Below are positions 55,978 to 64,000 of a stretch of 64,000 bases of DNA, piece by piece (position 1 is the first letter of the stretch; every line of letters starts with the position of its first letter). The position numbers and the translations under genes are program-made. The notes under the pieces are model-generated. The model searched no databases. It saw only the letters and a list, made by a program, of their open reading frames with translations, and was not told where the DNA came from. This stretch comes from Alphaproteobacteria bacterium (GTDB lineage: Bacteria; Pseudomonadota; Alphaproteobacteria; Ferrovibrionales; Ferrovibrionaceae): positions 62,001 through 126,000 of the forward strand of contig JAFKFH010000009.1 of the NCBI GenBank assembly GCA_017307375.1. The letters run 5' to 3'.

Positions 55978-57165
55978 ATGAGCATGGGCAACCTGACGCC
56001 GACGCGGCGTCGCCTGCTGGCCGGCGGTGCCGCCGCCTTCGGCGCCGCGCCGGCCATCCTGTCCGGCATCGCCCGGGCGGCCGACAAGGACTTCAAGATC
56101 GGCATCTTCCTGCCGCTGAGCGGGCCGGCCGCGCTGTTCGGCCCGACCGGGCGGGCCTGTGCCGAACTGGCCGCCGACGAGATCAACAAGGCCGGCGGGA
56201 TTCTGGGGCGCCAGGTCAGGCTGCTGCCGACCGATGGCGGCACGGCACCGGCCGAGGCCGCCAAGTCGGCGGTACGGCTGATGCTGGAGGAGAAGGTCGA
56301 CATGCTGCTGGGCTCGCATGACAGCGCGGTGCGCGGTGCGATCGCGACGACGGTCAAGGGCAAGGTGCCCTATGTCTACACCCCGGTCTACGAGGGCGGG
56401 GAATGCAGCCCCAACATCTATTGCCTGGGCGAGACGCCGGACCAGCAGGGCGGGCCGGCCATCGGCTGGCTTGCGACCGAACGCAAGGCGCGGACCTACT
56501 ACCTGATCGGCAACGACTACGGCTGGCCGCGCAAGACCAACGAGCGCGCGCGCAGGCTGATCGCCGACCAGGGCGGCAGCGTGATCGCCGAGGAGTATCT
56601 GCCGCTCGGCGCGCCCAACAAGTTCGAGGAGGCGGTGACCCGCATCAAGGCCGCTCGGCCGGACGTCGTGCTGATCACCCTGGTCGGCGCCGACAACGTC
56701 AACTTCAACCGCACCTTCGCCGGCTTCGGGCTGGATCGCGACATCGCCCGCTTCGCCTTTCTGCTCGAGGAGAACACGCTGGCCGGCATCGGCGCCGACG
56801 CCAGCCGCGAGCTCTATGCCTGCATGGGCTACTTTGCCGATCTCGATTGGCCGACCAATCGCCAGTTCAAGGCGGCCTATGCCGCCAAATTCGGCGACAA
56901 GGCCCCGGCCTTGTCGACGATCGGCGTCGATTCCTTCACCGGCATCAAGTTTGCGCGGGCGCTGGTCGAGAAGGCCAAGGGCACCGATGCCAGGGCGTGC
57001 ATGGCCGCGTCGGAAGGCCTGCGCTTCGACACGGTGACGGCGCCCGCGATCATGCGCGGCCGCCATGTCGACAAGACGATGTTCCTGGCCCGTTGCCAGG
57101 GCACGAAATTCGAGGTGATCAAGACCTTCGGCTTCGTGCCGAGCGGCACGGCCTGCGGCGCCTGA
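55978..57165 (+). CDS. ABC substrate-binding protein, UrtA/amide-binding type, Tat-exported
   Basis: A 395-residue periplasmic receptor of the branched-chain amino acid/urea/amide family. The leader has twin arginines (TPTRRRLLAGGAAAFG). Mature motifs include IGIFLPLSGPAALFGPTGRA and PVYEGGECSPNIYCLGET, the second matching the urea and short-chain-amide receptors (compare UrtA VQYEGEESSRNIFYTG). It lies 25 bases after the amidase gene, so an amide ligand is likely. Confidence 0.88.
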   Translation: MSMGNLTPTRRRLLAGGAAAFGAAPAILSGIARAADKDFKIGIFLPLSGPAALFGPTGRACAELAADEINKAGGILGRQVRLLPTDGGTAPAEAAKSAVRLMLEEKVDMLLGSHDSAVRGAIATTVKGKVPYVYTPVYEGGECSPNIYCLGETPDQQGGPAIGWLATERKARTYYLIGNDYGWPRKTNERARRLIADQGGSVIAEEYLPLGAPNKFEEAVTRIKAARPDVVLITLVGADNVNFNRTFAGFGLDRDIARFAFLLEENTLAGIGADASRELYACMGYFADLDWPTNRQFKAAYAAKFGDKAPALSTIGVDSFTGIKFARALVEKAKGTDARACMAASEGLRFDTVTAPAIMRGRHVDKTMFLARCQGTKFEVIKTFGFVPSGTACGA

Positions 57166-57178
57166 AGGCCAGGGCGTC

Positions 57179-58030
57179 TTGGATCCGATCCTCGTCACCC
57201 AGGGGCTCAATCTGGTCTTTGCCGTGGCCGTCCTGGCCGTGCTCGCCCTCGGGCTGGCGGTCGTCTTCGGCCTGCTCGGCGTGCTGAATCTCGCCCATGG
57301 CGAGTTCATCATGGTCGGCGCCTATTGCGCCTGGGCGACGACCGCGGCCGGCCTGCCTTATGTCGCTGCGATACCGCTGGCGATCGCCGTCTGCGGCGGA
57401 CTCGGCCTGACGGTCGAACGCTGGCTGATCCGGCCGCTGTACCGCCGGCCGTTCGACACGCTGGTGGCGACCTGGGGCCTCAGCCTGCTGCTGCGCAAGG
57501 CTGCCGAGGCGGCGTTCGGCCTGTCCTTTCGCAACGTGGCGATGCCGCTGCCTGGCACCGTCCGCGTGCTCGGCACCGACTATCCCGGCTATCGCCTGCT
57601 GCTGATCGCGATCTCGGCCGCGATCGTCGGCGGGCTGATGCTGTGGTACCGCCGCAGCCGGACCGGCCTGCGGATCCGCGCGATGGTGGGCAACCCCGAC
57701 CTGGCCCAGGCCGTCGGCATCCGGGCGACGAGGCTGGCGGCGGGAACCTTCGCCGCGGGAACCTGCCTTGCCGGCCTTGGCGGGGTGATGATCGCGCCAC
57801 TGGTGCCGCTGCAGCCGCTGATGGGCCTCGATTTCGTGCTGCGCTCGTTCTTCGCGCTGGTCATCGGCGGGCTGGGCAGCGCCGTCGGGCTGTTCGCCGG
57901 CTCGGCGGTCATCGGCGGGGTCGACAGCCTGGTCTCCGCGTTGCTCGACGCGACCTGGGGCTATTTCGCCGTGCTGGTCGTCGCGATCCTGTTCCTGTGG
58001 CGCCGGCCGGGGGGTCTCTTTGCGCGCTAG
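57179..58030 (+). CDS. LivH-type ABC permease
   Basis: A 283-residue inner-membrane permease with eight or nine hydrophobic segments and the LivH motif GLLGVLNLAHGEFIMVGAY. It has the conserved GGLGSAVGLFAGSAVIGGV near the end. The start is a TTG at 57179 with AGGG just upstream. The gene after it starts within its last codons (58020), so the two are coupled. Confidence 0.88.
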   Translation: MDPILVTQGLNLVFAVAVLAVLALGLAVVFGLLGVLNLAHGEFIMVGAYCAWATTAAGLPYVAAIPLAIAVCGGLGLTVERWLIRPLYRRPFDTLVATWGLSLLLRKAAEAAFGLSFRNVAMPLPGTVRVLGTDYPGYRLLLIAISAAIVGGLMLWYRRSRTGLRIRAMVGNPDLAQAVGIRATRLAAGTFAAGTCLAGLGGVMIAPLVPLQPLMGLDFVLRSFFALVIGGLGSAVGLFAGSAVIGGVDSLVSALLDATWGYFAVLVVAILFLWRRPGGLFAR

Positions 58031-59726
58031 CCTGCTGCTTCTCGGCGTCGTCGTCGCGCTGCCGTTCGCGGCCGGCGACTACTGGGCCTACCAGATCGGG
58101 CTCTATTTTCTCTATGCGGCCGCGGCGACCGGTCTCGGGCTCTGCTGGGGCGGGGCAGGTTTCCTGCCGCTCGGCCAGGCCTTGTTCTTCGGGCTGGCGG
58201 CCTATCTCGCGGGCTTCCTGATGATCCGGTTCGAGGGCTGGGGGCCGGCGTTGCTGCCGGTCGCCGTCCTCGCGCCCGCCCTGGCAGGCTGGGCGATCGG
58301 ACTGGCGGTGTTTCGCCGTCGCGGCGAATCGGGCCCCTATTTCTCGCTGATCACGCTGGCACTGGCCCTGCTTGCCTATCAGATCGCGATCAACTGGAAC
58401 GCGGTGACCGGCGGATTCGAGGGCATGAAGGGCATCCCGGGCCTGCCGGGCCTCGACGACTATACCGCCGGCTACTACGTCGCGGCGGCGGGGCTCGTCA
58501 CCGCGATCGCCATCGCCGCCTGGCTGCGGGCCGCCCCGATCGGCGTATTGTGGCGGGCGCTGGCCCAGAACGAACGGCGTGTGCAACTGCTCGGGTTCGA
58601 TACCAACCGGCTGAAGGCGGCCGCCTTCGCCGCGAGCGGCCTGCTCGCCGGCATCGGCGGCACGCTCTACGCCCCGCAACAGGGCATCGTCGCACCGCAG
58701 CTGGTCGGCTTCGAGCTCTCGGCCGCCCTGGTCATCTGGACGGCCGTCGGCGGGCGCGCCGCCCTGCTCGGACCCGCCATCGGCACGATCGTCGTCGGCT
58801 CGCTCGGCGCCGAACTGCGCGACCGCGTCCCCGGCTGGGAAGTGCTGATGGCGGTGTTCTTCATCGCCGTCGTGATCGTCCTGCCGCAGGGCCTCGCCGG
58901 ACTGGCCGGTCGATTCCCGACGCCGTCCCGCAACGGCAGGCGGCGCAGCGCGATCGCCGCGCCCGCGCGGCAGCTCGCCGGGACGGCCGCCCTGACGGTC
59001 GAGAACGCCGAGGTCAGGGCCGGCAGCGTCCGCATCCTCGACCGGCTGTCGATCGCCTTCGATCGCCCGGGCATCTTCTGCCTGATCGGCCCGAACGGCG
59101 CCGGCAAGACCACGACGTTCAACCTGCTCAGCGGCGAACTGAAACCCGCCGAGGGCCGCGTCGCGCTGGGCGGCCGGGATATCCGGACGCTGGCACCGCA
59201 TCATCTGGCCCGCGCCGGCATCGGCCGCAAGCTGCAGATCCCCTCGGTCTTCCCGGACCTCGGCATTGCCGATCACCTGGCGATCGCGCTGTGGAGCGGC
59301 CGAACCGGCGTCGCCGATCTGCTGCGGCCGCGTCTGCACCGCTGGACCAGCCCGATGTCGATCGAACTGCAGCGCCGCTATCCTTTCCTTGGCGACGACC
59401 GCACCGCGGCGGAACTGTCGCACGGCGAACGCCAGATCCTGGAGCTGGCCATGGCGATGGTGACCGAACCGCGTATCCTGCTGCTGGACGAACCCTGCGC
59501 CGGCCTGTCGCCGGAAGAGACCGCCGAAGTGATCCGCCTGATCCGCTGGGCCGCCGGGCGACTGGGCAATACCATCGTCATCATCGAGCACGACATGGCC
59601 CTGGTAAGGGAACTGGCGCAATCGGTGCACGTCCTGCACAGCGGCAGCCTGCTGGCCAGCGGCGACATCGCAACCATCCAGGCGAATCCGGCCGTGCGTG
59701 CCGTCTATGTCGGCGCCGAGAAATGA
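58020..59726 (+). CDS. Fused LivM-type permease and LivG-type ATPase
   Basis: A 568-residue fusion. Residues about 1-305 are a LivM permease (GLCWGGAGFLPLGQALFFGL, GGRAALLGPAIGTIVVGSLG). A basic linker leads to a LivG ATPase (about 320-568) with Walker A GPNGAGKTT near 357, the signature LSHGERQILELAMAM (as in UrtD) and Walker B ILLLDEPCAGLSPEE. The single frame is continuous with no sign of frameshift. The TTG at 58020 overlaps the preceding gene by 11 bases. Confidence 0.9.
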   Translation: MRASLLLLGVVVALPFAAGDYWAYQIGLYFLYAAAATGLGLCWGGAGFLPLGQALFFGLAAYLAGFLMIRFEGWGPALLPVAVLAPALAGWAIGLAVFRRRGESGPYFSLITLALALLAYQIAINWNAVTGGFEGMKGIPGLPGLDDYTAGYYVAAAGLVTAIAIAAWLRAAPIGVLWRALAQNERRVQLLGFDTNRLKAAAFAASGLLAGIGGTLYAPQQGIVAPQLVGFELSAALVIWTAVGGRAALLGPAIGTIVVGSLGAELRDRVPGWEVLMAVFFIAVVIVLPQGLAGLAGRFPTPSRNGRRRSAIAAPARQLAGTAALTVENAEVRAGSVRILDRLSIAFDRPGIFCLIGPNGAGKTTTFNLLSGELKPAEGRVALGGRDIRTLAPHHLARAGIGRKLQIPSVFPDLGIADHLAIALWSGRTGVADLLRPRLHRWTSPMSIELQRRYPFLGDDRTAAELSHGERQILELAMAMVTEPRILLLDEPCAGLSPEETAEVIRLIRWAAGRLGNTIVIIEHDMALVRELAQSVHVLHSGSLLASGDIATIQANPAVRAVYVGAEK

Positions 59727-60418
59727 GCGTCCCGCGCCTCGACTTCGACGACCTCGCCGGCGGCTACGGCACGACCGAGGTGGTACACGGCATTTCCGGC
59801 GCCGCCGCGGCCGGCCAGGTCCTCTGCATCGTCGGCCGCAACGGCGTCGGCAAGAGCAGCCTGATCAGGATGCTGTCGGGCCATCTGCCGGCCTGGCGCG
59901 GCACGGTGCGGCTCGAGGGCCGTGCCGTCACCGACCTGCCGCCGGCCGGCCGGCGACGCCTCGGCATTTCCTATTGCCCGCAGGAGCGGCCGGTCTTCGA
60001 CGACCTGACCGTCCGCGATAACCTGATCCTGATGCGCCGCGACCGCAGCCTCGACGGCTTCGCCCCGTTCATCGGGCGCTTCCCGGTGCTGGAGCGCCGC
60101 CTGGACCAGCAAGCCGGCACGATGTCGGGCGGGGAAAAGAAGATCCTGTCCTTCGCCAGGGGATTGGCCGAAATGACGCCGCTGGTCCTGCTCGACGAAC
60201 CGTCCGAGGGTGTGCAGTGGGAGAATATTCTGCACATGGCCGACCTGATACGGGAGCGCCGCGCGGCGGGCACGACGTTCGTGGTGGTCGAGCAGAATCT
60301 CGCCTTCGCCGAGCGCATTGCCGATCGCTACCTGGTACTCGACCAGGGGCGTGTCGTCCTGGAAGGCCCCCGATCCGCGATCGATCGTGCGGCCCTGCTC
60401 CCCCGCCTGCATGTGTAG
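59723..60418 (+). CDS. LivF-type ABC ATP-binding protein
   Basis: A 231-residue ATPase with Walker A GRNGVGKSS, signature MSGGEKKILSFARGL and Walker B LVLLDEPSEGVQWENI. It completes the amide-type importer encoded with the amidase. The start overlaps the fused gene's stop by 4 bases. Confidence 0.9.
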   Translation: MSVPRLDFDDLAGGYGTTEVVHGISGAAAAGQVLCIVGRNGVGKSSLIRMLSGHLPAWRGTVRLEGRAVTDLPPAGRRRLGISYCPQERPVFDDLTVRDNLILMRRDRSLDGFAPFIGRFPVLERRLDQQAGTMSGGEKKILSFARGLAEMTPLVLLDEPSEGVQWENILHMADLIRERRAAGTTFVVVEQNLAFAERIADRYLVLDQGRVVLEGPRSAIDRAALLPRLHV

Positions 60419-60455
60419 GCGCATGGCCGACTGACATGGAAGACACTTCCGTGAT

Positions 60456-60475
60456 AGCCTTTGCCACAAAAGGCT
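60456..60475 (+). terminator. 7-bp hairpin between the ABC operon and the LuxR-type gene
   Basis: AGCCTTT (60456-60462) pairs perfectly with AAAGGCT (60469-60475) around a 6-base loop. It lies 38 bases after the ATPase stop and 19 bases before the regulator's ATG. It may terminate the ABC operon; alternatively it is an operator for the LuxR-type regulator. Confidence 0.45.
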
Positions 60476-60494
60476 GACGGGAGGCCGCAAGACC

Positions 60495-61235
60495 ATGGAT
60501 GCCTGCGTCCGGGACATCACGGCGGACGAACTGCGCCTGTTCGGCAGCATTGTCGCCCGCCTCGAAGCCATCGAGACCGAGGCCGATGCGCGTGCGGCCG
60601 TGCTGGCCGATATCGTCCGCCTGACGCGGGCGGATTTCGGTGCCTCCTATGTCTGGCAGGCGGCGCAGAACCGCTTTGTCCAGTCGGTCAGCGTCAACAT
60701 GGACGACGCCAACCTCGCCCGCTACGAGGCCTGGTACCAGTTCCGCGACCCGATCACCTTCAAGCTGCGCGCCCGGCGGCGCGCGACGCTGGTCGACGAA
60801 GTGCTGGCCCGCGATGCGTTGATGCGCAGCGAGTTCTACAACGACTTCCTGGCCCGCGACGGGCTGCATCACGGCATCGACATGTTCGTGTTCGACGGCG
60901 ACCGCGACCTGGGCGATCTGCGGATCTGGCGCGCCGCGGGCCGGCCGGACTTCGACGGACGCGAGATCGCGTTGCTCGATGCCCTCGAACCCTTCCTGCG
61001 CCGCGCGTTGTGCCGCCAGACCGACGGCCGGGCCGAAGGCCTGACCGCCCGGGAACGCGAGATCGCCGGCCTGGTCGCACGCGGCTGCACCGATCGCGAC
61101 ATCGCCCGCATCCTCGGCATCGGCTTCTCGACGGTGCGCACGCACCTGAAGCGGGCGATGGAGAAACGCGGCTGCGCCAACCGGGCCGAACTGGCCGCGC
61201 TGACGGTGCGCGGCCACGGCCCGGACTGTCGCTAG
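60495..61235 (+). CDS. LuxR-type transcriptional regulator with GAF-like sensor part
   Basis: A 246-residue regulator. The N-terminal two thirds look like a ligand-binding sensor (ADFGASYVWQAAQNRFVQSV, YQFRDPITFKLRARRRATLV) without an autoinducer-domain signature. The C-terminal HTH starts GLTAREREIAGLVARGCTDR with the recognition helix in GFSTVRTHLKRAMEKRG. GGGAGG precedes the ATG. Its position right after the amidase and transporter operon suggests it controls that operon. Confidence 0.88.
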   Translation: MDACVRDITADELRLFGSIVARLEAIETEADARAAVLADIVRLTRADFGASYVWQAAQNRFVQSVSVNMDDANLARYEAWYQFRDPITFKLRARRRATLVDEVLARDALMRSEFYNDFLARDGLHHGIDMFVFDGDRDLGDLRIWRAAGRPDFDGREIALLDALEPFLRRALCRQTDGRAEGLTAREREIAGLVARGCTDRDIARILGIGFSTVRTHLKRAMEKRGCANRAELAALTVRGHGPDCR

Positions 61236-61236
61236 A

Positions 61237-62475
61237 CTAAATCGGCTTGCCCTCGCTCGACGCCCAGTTCTTCATCAGGGTGTTCGATGGCAGCGTCTCG
61301 TCGACCAGCTTCTTCGCGGTCTCGATGCCGGCGACCGGCAACAGCTTGGGATCGAGCAGGCCGATCTGGACCAGGACCGAGGCCTGGTCCCAGTAGATGT
61401 GCTCGTTATAAAGCTTGTCGCCGCGGAAGCAGATGATGCCGACCAGCGGCACCTCGACATACTTTCCGGTCGGCGGCACGCCGGGCAGCATCCAGTCGAT
61501 CTCGCGGGTATGGGTGAAGCAGAACAGCATCTCGTCGACCAGCCGGTCGGTGCCGATGGTGCGCGAGATCGGGATCAGCTTCGTGTCCTCGGGGTTCGAG
61601 TTGACGAAGTGATGGGTGTAGAAGCGTTTCAGATGATCATGGCCGACGCCGCCGGTCATCGTCGGCACATGGTTGACGTAGGGCTCGGCCACCATCGTCG
61701 CCATCGTCGCATTGACGTCGCGCGTGGCGAACTCGTAGTAGCAGTGCATGTCCCAGAGATGGCTGAGGTCGTATTTCGGGCCGAGCACCTTGCGCAGCAG
61801 GGCCAGCGAGCGCGAATAGGCCATCAGGGTCGCCGGCTTGTCGAACTGCGGCCGGCCCGGCGTCGCAAAGGCATGGTCGCAGCCGGGATAGACGTAGATC
61901 TCGACGTCCGACCGGTCGGCGAACGCCGCCTTGATCGCGTCCTGCGCCGCGGGTGGGCAATAGCCGTCCTTCTCGGCGATGTGGATCACCATCGGGCATT
62001 TGATGTCGGCACCCAGCGCCAGATCGTTCTCGATGCCGACGCCGTAATAGCTGATCGCACAGTCGACACCGGCACGCGCCGCCGCCAGATAGGCGAGCTT
62101 GCCGCCCAGGCAATAGCCCAGCACGCCGACCCCGCCGGCCTGGCCGGGCTGGGCGCGCAAGGCGCTGACGGTCGCCGCGATGTCGTCGACCGCGCGGCCG
62201 ACATCGAGCCGCTGGTAGAGGTCGATGGCCTTGGCGAAATCGGCCTCGCCATAGCCGAGGACCACGCCCGGCTCCAACCGCCAGAACAGGTCCGGCACCA
62301 GCACGACATAACCTTCCTCGGCAAAGCGGTCGGCCATCGCCTGCATGTACGGATTGATGCCAAAGATTTCCTGGGCCAGCACGAGGCCGGGGCCCGAGCC
62401 CTTGGCGGGCCTGGCCATGTAGGCCTTGAACCTGCCGCCATCGGCCGCGGTGATGTCGATATAGCTGCCGGTCAT
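61237..62475 (-). CDS. Dienelactone hydrolase fused to a SnoaL-like domain
   Basis: A 412-residue two-domain protein. Residues 1-235 are a dienelactone hydrolase-type alpha/beta hydrolase with the nucleophile Cys in LGYCLGGKLAYLAAA, an Asp near AEKDGYCPP and a His in GCDHAFATPGRP. Residues about 245-412 resemble SnoaL/NTF2-like domains (MHCYYEFATRDVNATMATM, FVNSNPEDTKLIPISRTIG, IDWMLPGVPPTGKYVEVPLV). The pairing suggests a hydrolase acting with an isomerase- or cyclase-like partner in a degradation route. The substrate is unknown. The start is ATG 62475. Confidence 0.8.
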   Translation of the reverse strand: MTGSYIDITAADGGRFKAYMARPAKGSGPGLVLAQEIFGINPYMQAMADRFAEEGYVVLVPDLFWRLEPGVVLGYGEADFAKAIDLYQRLDVGRAVDDIAATVSALRAQPGQAGGVGVLGYCLGGKLAYLAAARAGVDCAISYYGVGIENDLALGADIKCPMVIHIAEKDGYCPPAAQDAIKAAFADRSDVEIYVYPGCDHAFATPGRPQFDKPATLMAYSRSLALLRKVLGPKYDLSHLWDMHCYYEFATRDVNATMATMVAEPYVNHVPTMTGGVGHDHLKRFYTHHFVNSNPEDTKLIPISRTIGTDRLVDEMLFCFTHTREIDWMLPGVPPTGKYVEVPLVGIICFRGDKLYNEHIYWDQASVLVQIGLLDPKLLPVAGIETAKKLVDETLPSNTLMKNWASSEGKPI

Positions 62476-62503
62476 CGGTCGCTCTCCCTCAAGTGAAATG
62501 CCG

Positions 62504-63223
62504 TCAGAGATAGTTGGCGAGTTCCGCCCGGATCGCCGCCCGGTCGCCGATCAGCCCGGCAGCCATGCCGCTGGCCATGTCGCCGGGATAGATTTCCTCG
62601 GCGCCCTGCTCGACCCCGTCCAGCGCCGCGTTGGCGACGAAGGCCGGCGGCATCTTGGGCGGCGGATAATCCTTCATCATGTCGGTGTCGGTGACGCCGG
62701 GCAGGACCGCCAGCACCGATACGTTCTTCGCCTTCAGCTCGGCGCGGATGCCGTCGGTCATGCGGTAGGCGGCGGCCTTGGAGGCACATAGCGATCCCAT
62801 GGCCGGCAGGGTGATCCGCGCCAGCACGGACAGCACGTTGACGATGGCCCCGCCGCCATGGCCGGCGATGATCGGGGCGAAGGCACGGCACATTGCCAGC
62901 GTGCCGAAATAGTTCGTCTCCATCTCGGCGCGGGCCGCGGCATCGTCGGTCTGGTCGAGGAAGCGCCGGACGCGGTTGATGCCGGCATTGTTGATCAGCA
63001 GGCGGACGTCGTTGGCGCCGATCGCGGCCTCGGCCACCGCGCTCGGGTCGGTGATGTCGAGGGCGATGACCTCGACCGGCCCGGCCGGCGCCTGGTAGCC
63101 GGCCGGATCACGCATCGCCGCGTAGATGCGGCGGGCGCCGCGCGCGGCGAGCGCTGCCACGAATTCCCTGCCGATGCCGCGGTTGGCACCGGTCACCAAA
63201 GCGACGCTGTCCTTGATCTGCAT
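62504..63223 (-). CDS. SDR-family protein lacking the catalytic tyrosine
   Basis: A 239-residue short-chain dehydrogenase fold with TGANRGIGRE and NNAGINRV. At the catalytic YxxxK site the protein reads GSLCASKAA, so Tyr145 is Leu while Lys149 is kept. The DNA codon (62789-62791, minus strand CTA) is clear. It may be a non-catalytic relative or use another residue. The ATG at 63223 was chosen as the family start. It lies 4 bases after the ABC ATPase gene, so it shares that operon. Confidence 0.8.
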   Translation of the reverse strand: MQIKDSVALVTGANRGIGREFVAALAARGARRIYAAMRDPAGYQAPAGPVEVIALDITDPSAVAEAAIGANDVRLLINNAGINRVRRFLDQTDDAAARAEMETNYFGTLAMCRAFAPIIAGHGGGAIVNVLSVLARITLPAMGSLCASKAAAYRMTDGIRAELKAKNVSVLAVLPGVTDTDMMKDYPPPKMPPAFVANAALDGVEQGAEEIYPGDMASGMAAGLIGDRAAIRAELANYL

Positions 63224-63227
63224 GACG

Positions 63228-64000
63228 TCAGGCCTCTTCCATGGCTTCGGGATTGTCGAGCCAGCCATCGTCGATCTCCGGCAACGGGATCGCGCGGATC
63301 AGCCGGCGGGTATAGGGGTGCCGGGGATTCTCGAAGATCTCGCCGCAGGGCCCGTCCTCGACGATGCGGCCCTGCAGCATCACCGCGACCCGGTCGCACA
63401 GGACGCGCACGACCGACAGGTCATGGGCGATGAACGCCAGCGCCAATCCCATCTCGCGGGCGAGATCGCGCAGCAGGGTCAGGATCTGCGCCTGGGTCGA
63501 GACGTCGAGACCCGAGACGATCTCGTCGGCCAGGATGAATGCCGGCTCGGTCACGATCGCCCGCGCAATGCCGACGCGCTGGCGCTGGCCGCCCGAAAGC
63601 TGATGCGGATAACGCTCCTCGAACGCCCGACCGAGGCCGGCACGGGACAGGGCGGTCGTGACCCTGGTCCCGTCGTCGGGGATGCCGGCCGCGAGCAGCG
63701 GCGCGGCCACGATGTCGCGCACGCGCCGGCGCGGGTTGAGGCTGGACAGCGGGTTCTGGAAGATCATCTGCATCCGCGGCCGCAATGGCCGCAGCACCCC
63801 TTCGCCGCAGGACGTGATGTCCTGCCCGGCAAAGGTGAGCGTGCCGGCGGTGGGCTGGAGGAGGCGGATCAGCACGCGGCCGAGTGTCGTCTTGCCCGAG
63901 CCGGATTCGCCGACGATGCCGACCGCCTCGCCGGCGGCGACCTGGAAATCGACACCCCTGAGGATCTCGATCGGCGGTGCCGGCCGGAACAGCGTGCCCG
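63228..64000 (-). CDS. Oligopeptide-type ABC ATPase (OppF/DppF-like), 5' end outside window
   Basis: The 3' part of an ATPase gene running off the right edge. Visible are Walker A GESGSGKTT (coded near 63888-63914), the Q-loop FQNPLSSLNPRRRV typical of oligopeptide transporters, the signature LSGGQRQRVGIARAI, Walker B FILADEIVSGLDVSTQ and the HPYTRRL C-terminal motif. It is probably the second half of a Dpp/Opp-type importer or of a fused double ATPase. It lies upstream of the SDR on the same strand. Confidence 0.9.
   Translation of the reverse strand, partial: GTLFRPAPPIEILRGVDFQVAAGEAVGIVGESGSGKTTLGRVLIRLLQPTAGTLTFAGQDITSCGEGVLRPLRPRMQMIFQNPLSSLNPRRRVRDIVAAPLLAAGIPDDGTRVTTALSRAGLGRAFEERYPHQLSGGQRQRVGIARAIVTEPAFILADEIVSGLDVSTQAQILTLLRDLAREMGLALAFIAHDLSVVRVLCDRVAVMLQGRIVEDGPCGEIFENPRHPYTRRLIRAIPLPEIDDGWLDNPEAMEEA

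Noticed and set aside
54360-56363. A 667-residue minus-strand frame opposite the amidase
   Set aside because: It is the antisense shadow of a clear amidase gene with intact catalytic residues on the plus strand.

Overview
The window is chromosomal DNA from a high-GC alphaproteobacterium, probably Rhodospirillales-like. The pointers are strong G/C third-position codon use, a sulfur gene cluster starting cysG then a DUF2849 gene, a DUF1674 (SdhAF4-like) gene, the urt/ure gene order, and many periplasmic-binding-protein transporters with twin-arginine leaders. No rRNA, tRNA, CRISPR array, insertion sequence or integrase was recognised. Genus and species cannot be fixed from the sequence alone.

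Layout. 1-1465 (minus): the start of a DUF2849 gene and cysG (siroheme synthesis). 1773-2000: a small helix-turn-helix-like gene. 2060-12745 (minus): an uninterrupted nitrogen-scavenging block, urtABCDE (urea ABC transporter) then ureDABCEFG (nickel urease and its assembly factors), with a consensus-matching sigma-54 promoter at 12812-12827 in front of urtA and two tandem hairpins at the ureG end. 13081-24716: housekeeping genes (catalase, DUF1674 protein, HtpX protease, RsmB rRNA methyltransferase, amidase, a secreted hydrolase, MarC protein, rpe, heparinase-like protein, glycosyltransferase, dGTPase-like protein).

24802-34540 is a lower-GC foreign island with two very large genes whose sizes, order and domains match Druantia type III anti-phage defence (DruH then DruE helicase). 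The island sits inside the 5' end of an IlvD/Edd-family dehydratase gene. A truncated copy of the first 25 codons lies on the left, and an intact gene with its own diverged version of those codons lies on the right. The truncated ORF ends in a TGATG overlap with druH, so the defence operon appears to use the promoter and ribosome binding site of the interrupted gene.

34540-43572: the dehydratase, an MFS transporter, a DUF445 membrane protein, a secreted GH5 glycosidase, an Uup-type ABC-F protein and a choline-kinase-like phosphotransferase. 43706-51109: a catabolic or uptake cluster with a PhnD-like binding protein, a taurine/nitrate-type ABC transporter, a divergent MIO ammonia-lyase relative lacking the MIO serine, an SDR and an amino-acid permease. 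Two near-identical GntR-like palindromes flank it. 51260-54367: a membrane and peptidase-like fusion, a second MFS transporter and an Hpt protein. 54540-60418: an amidase followed by a branched-chain-amide-type ABC transporter with a fused permease-ATPase. 60495-64000: a LuxR-type regulator, a dienelactone-hydrolase/SnoaL fusion, an SDR without the usual catalytic tyrosine, and an oligopeptide-type ABC ATPase cut by the window edge.

A shared theme is uptake and hydrolysis of small nitrogen compounds: urea, probably amides, and probably an aromatic or histidine-like amine.
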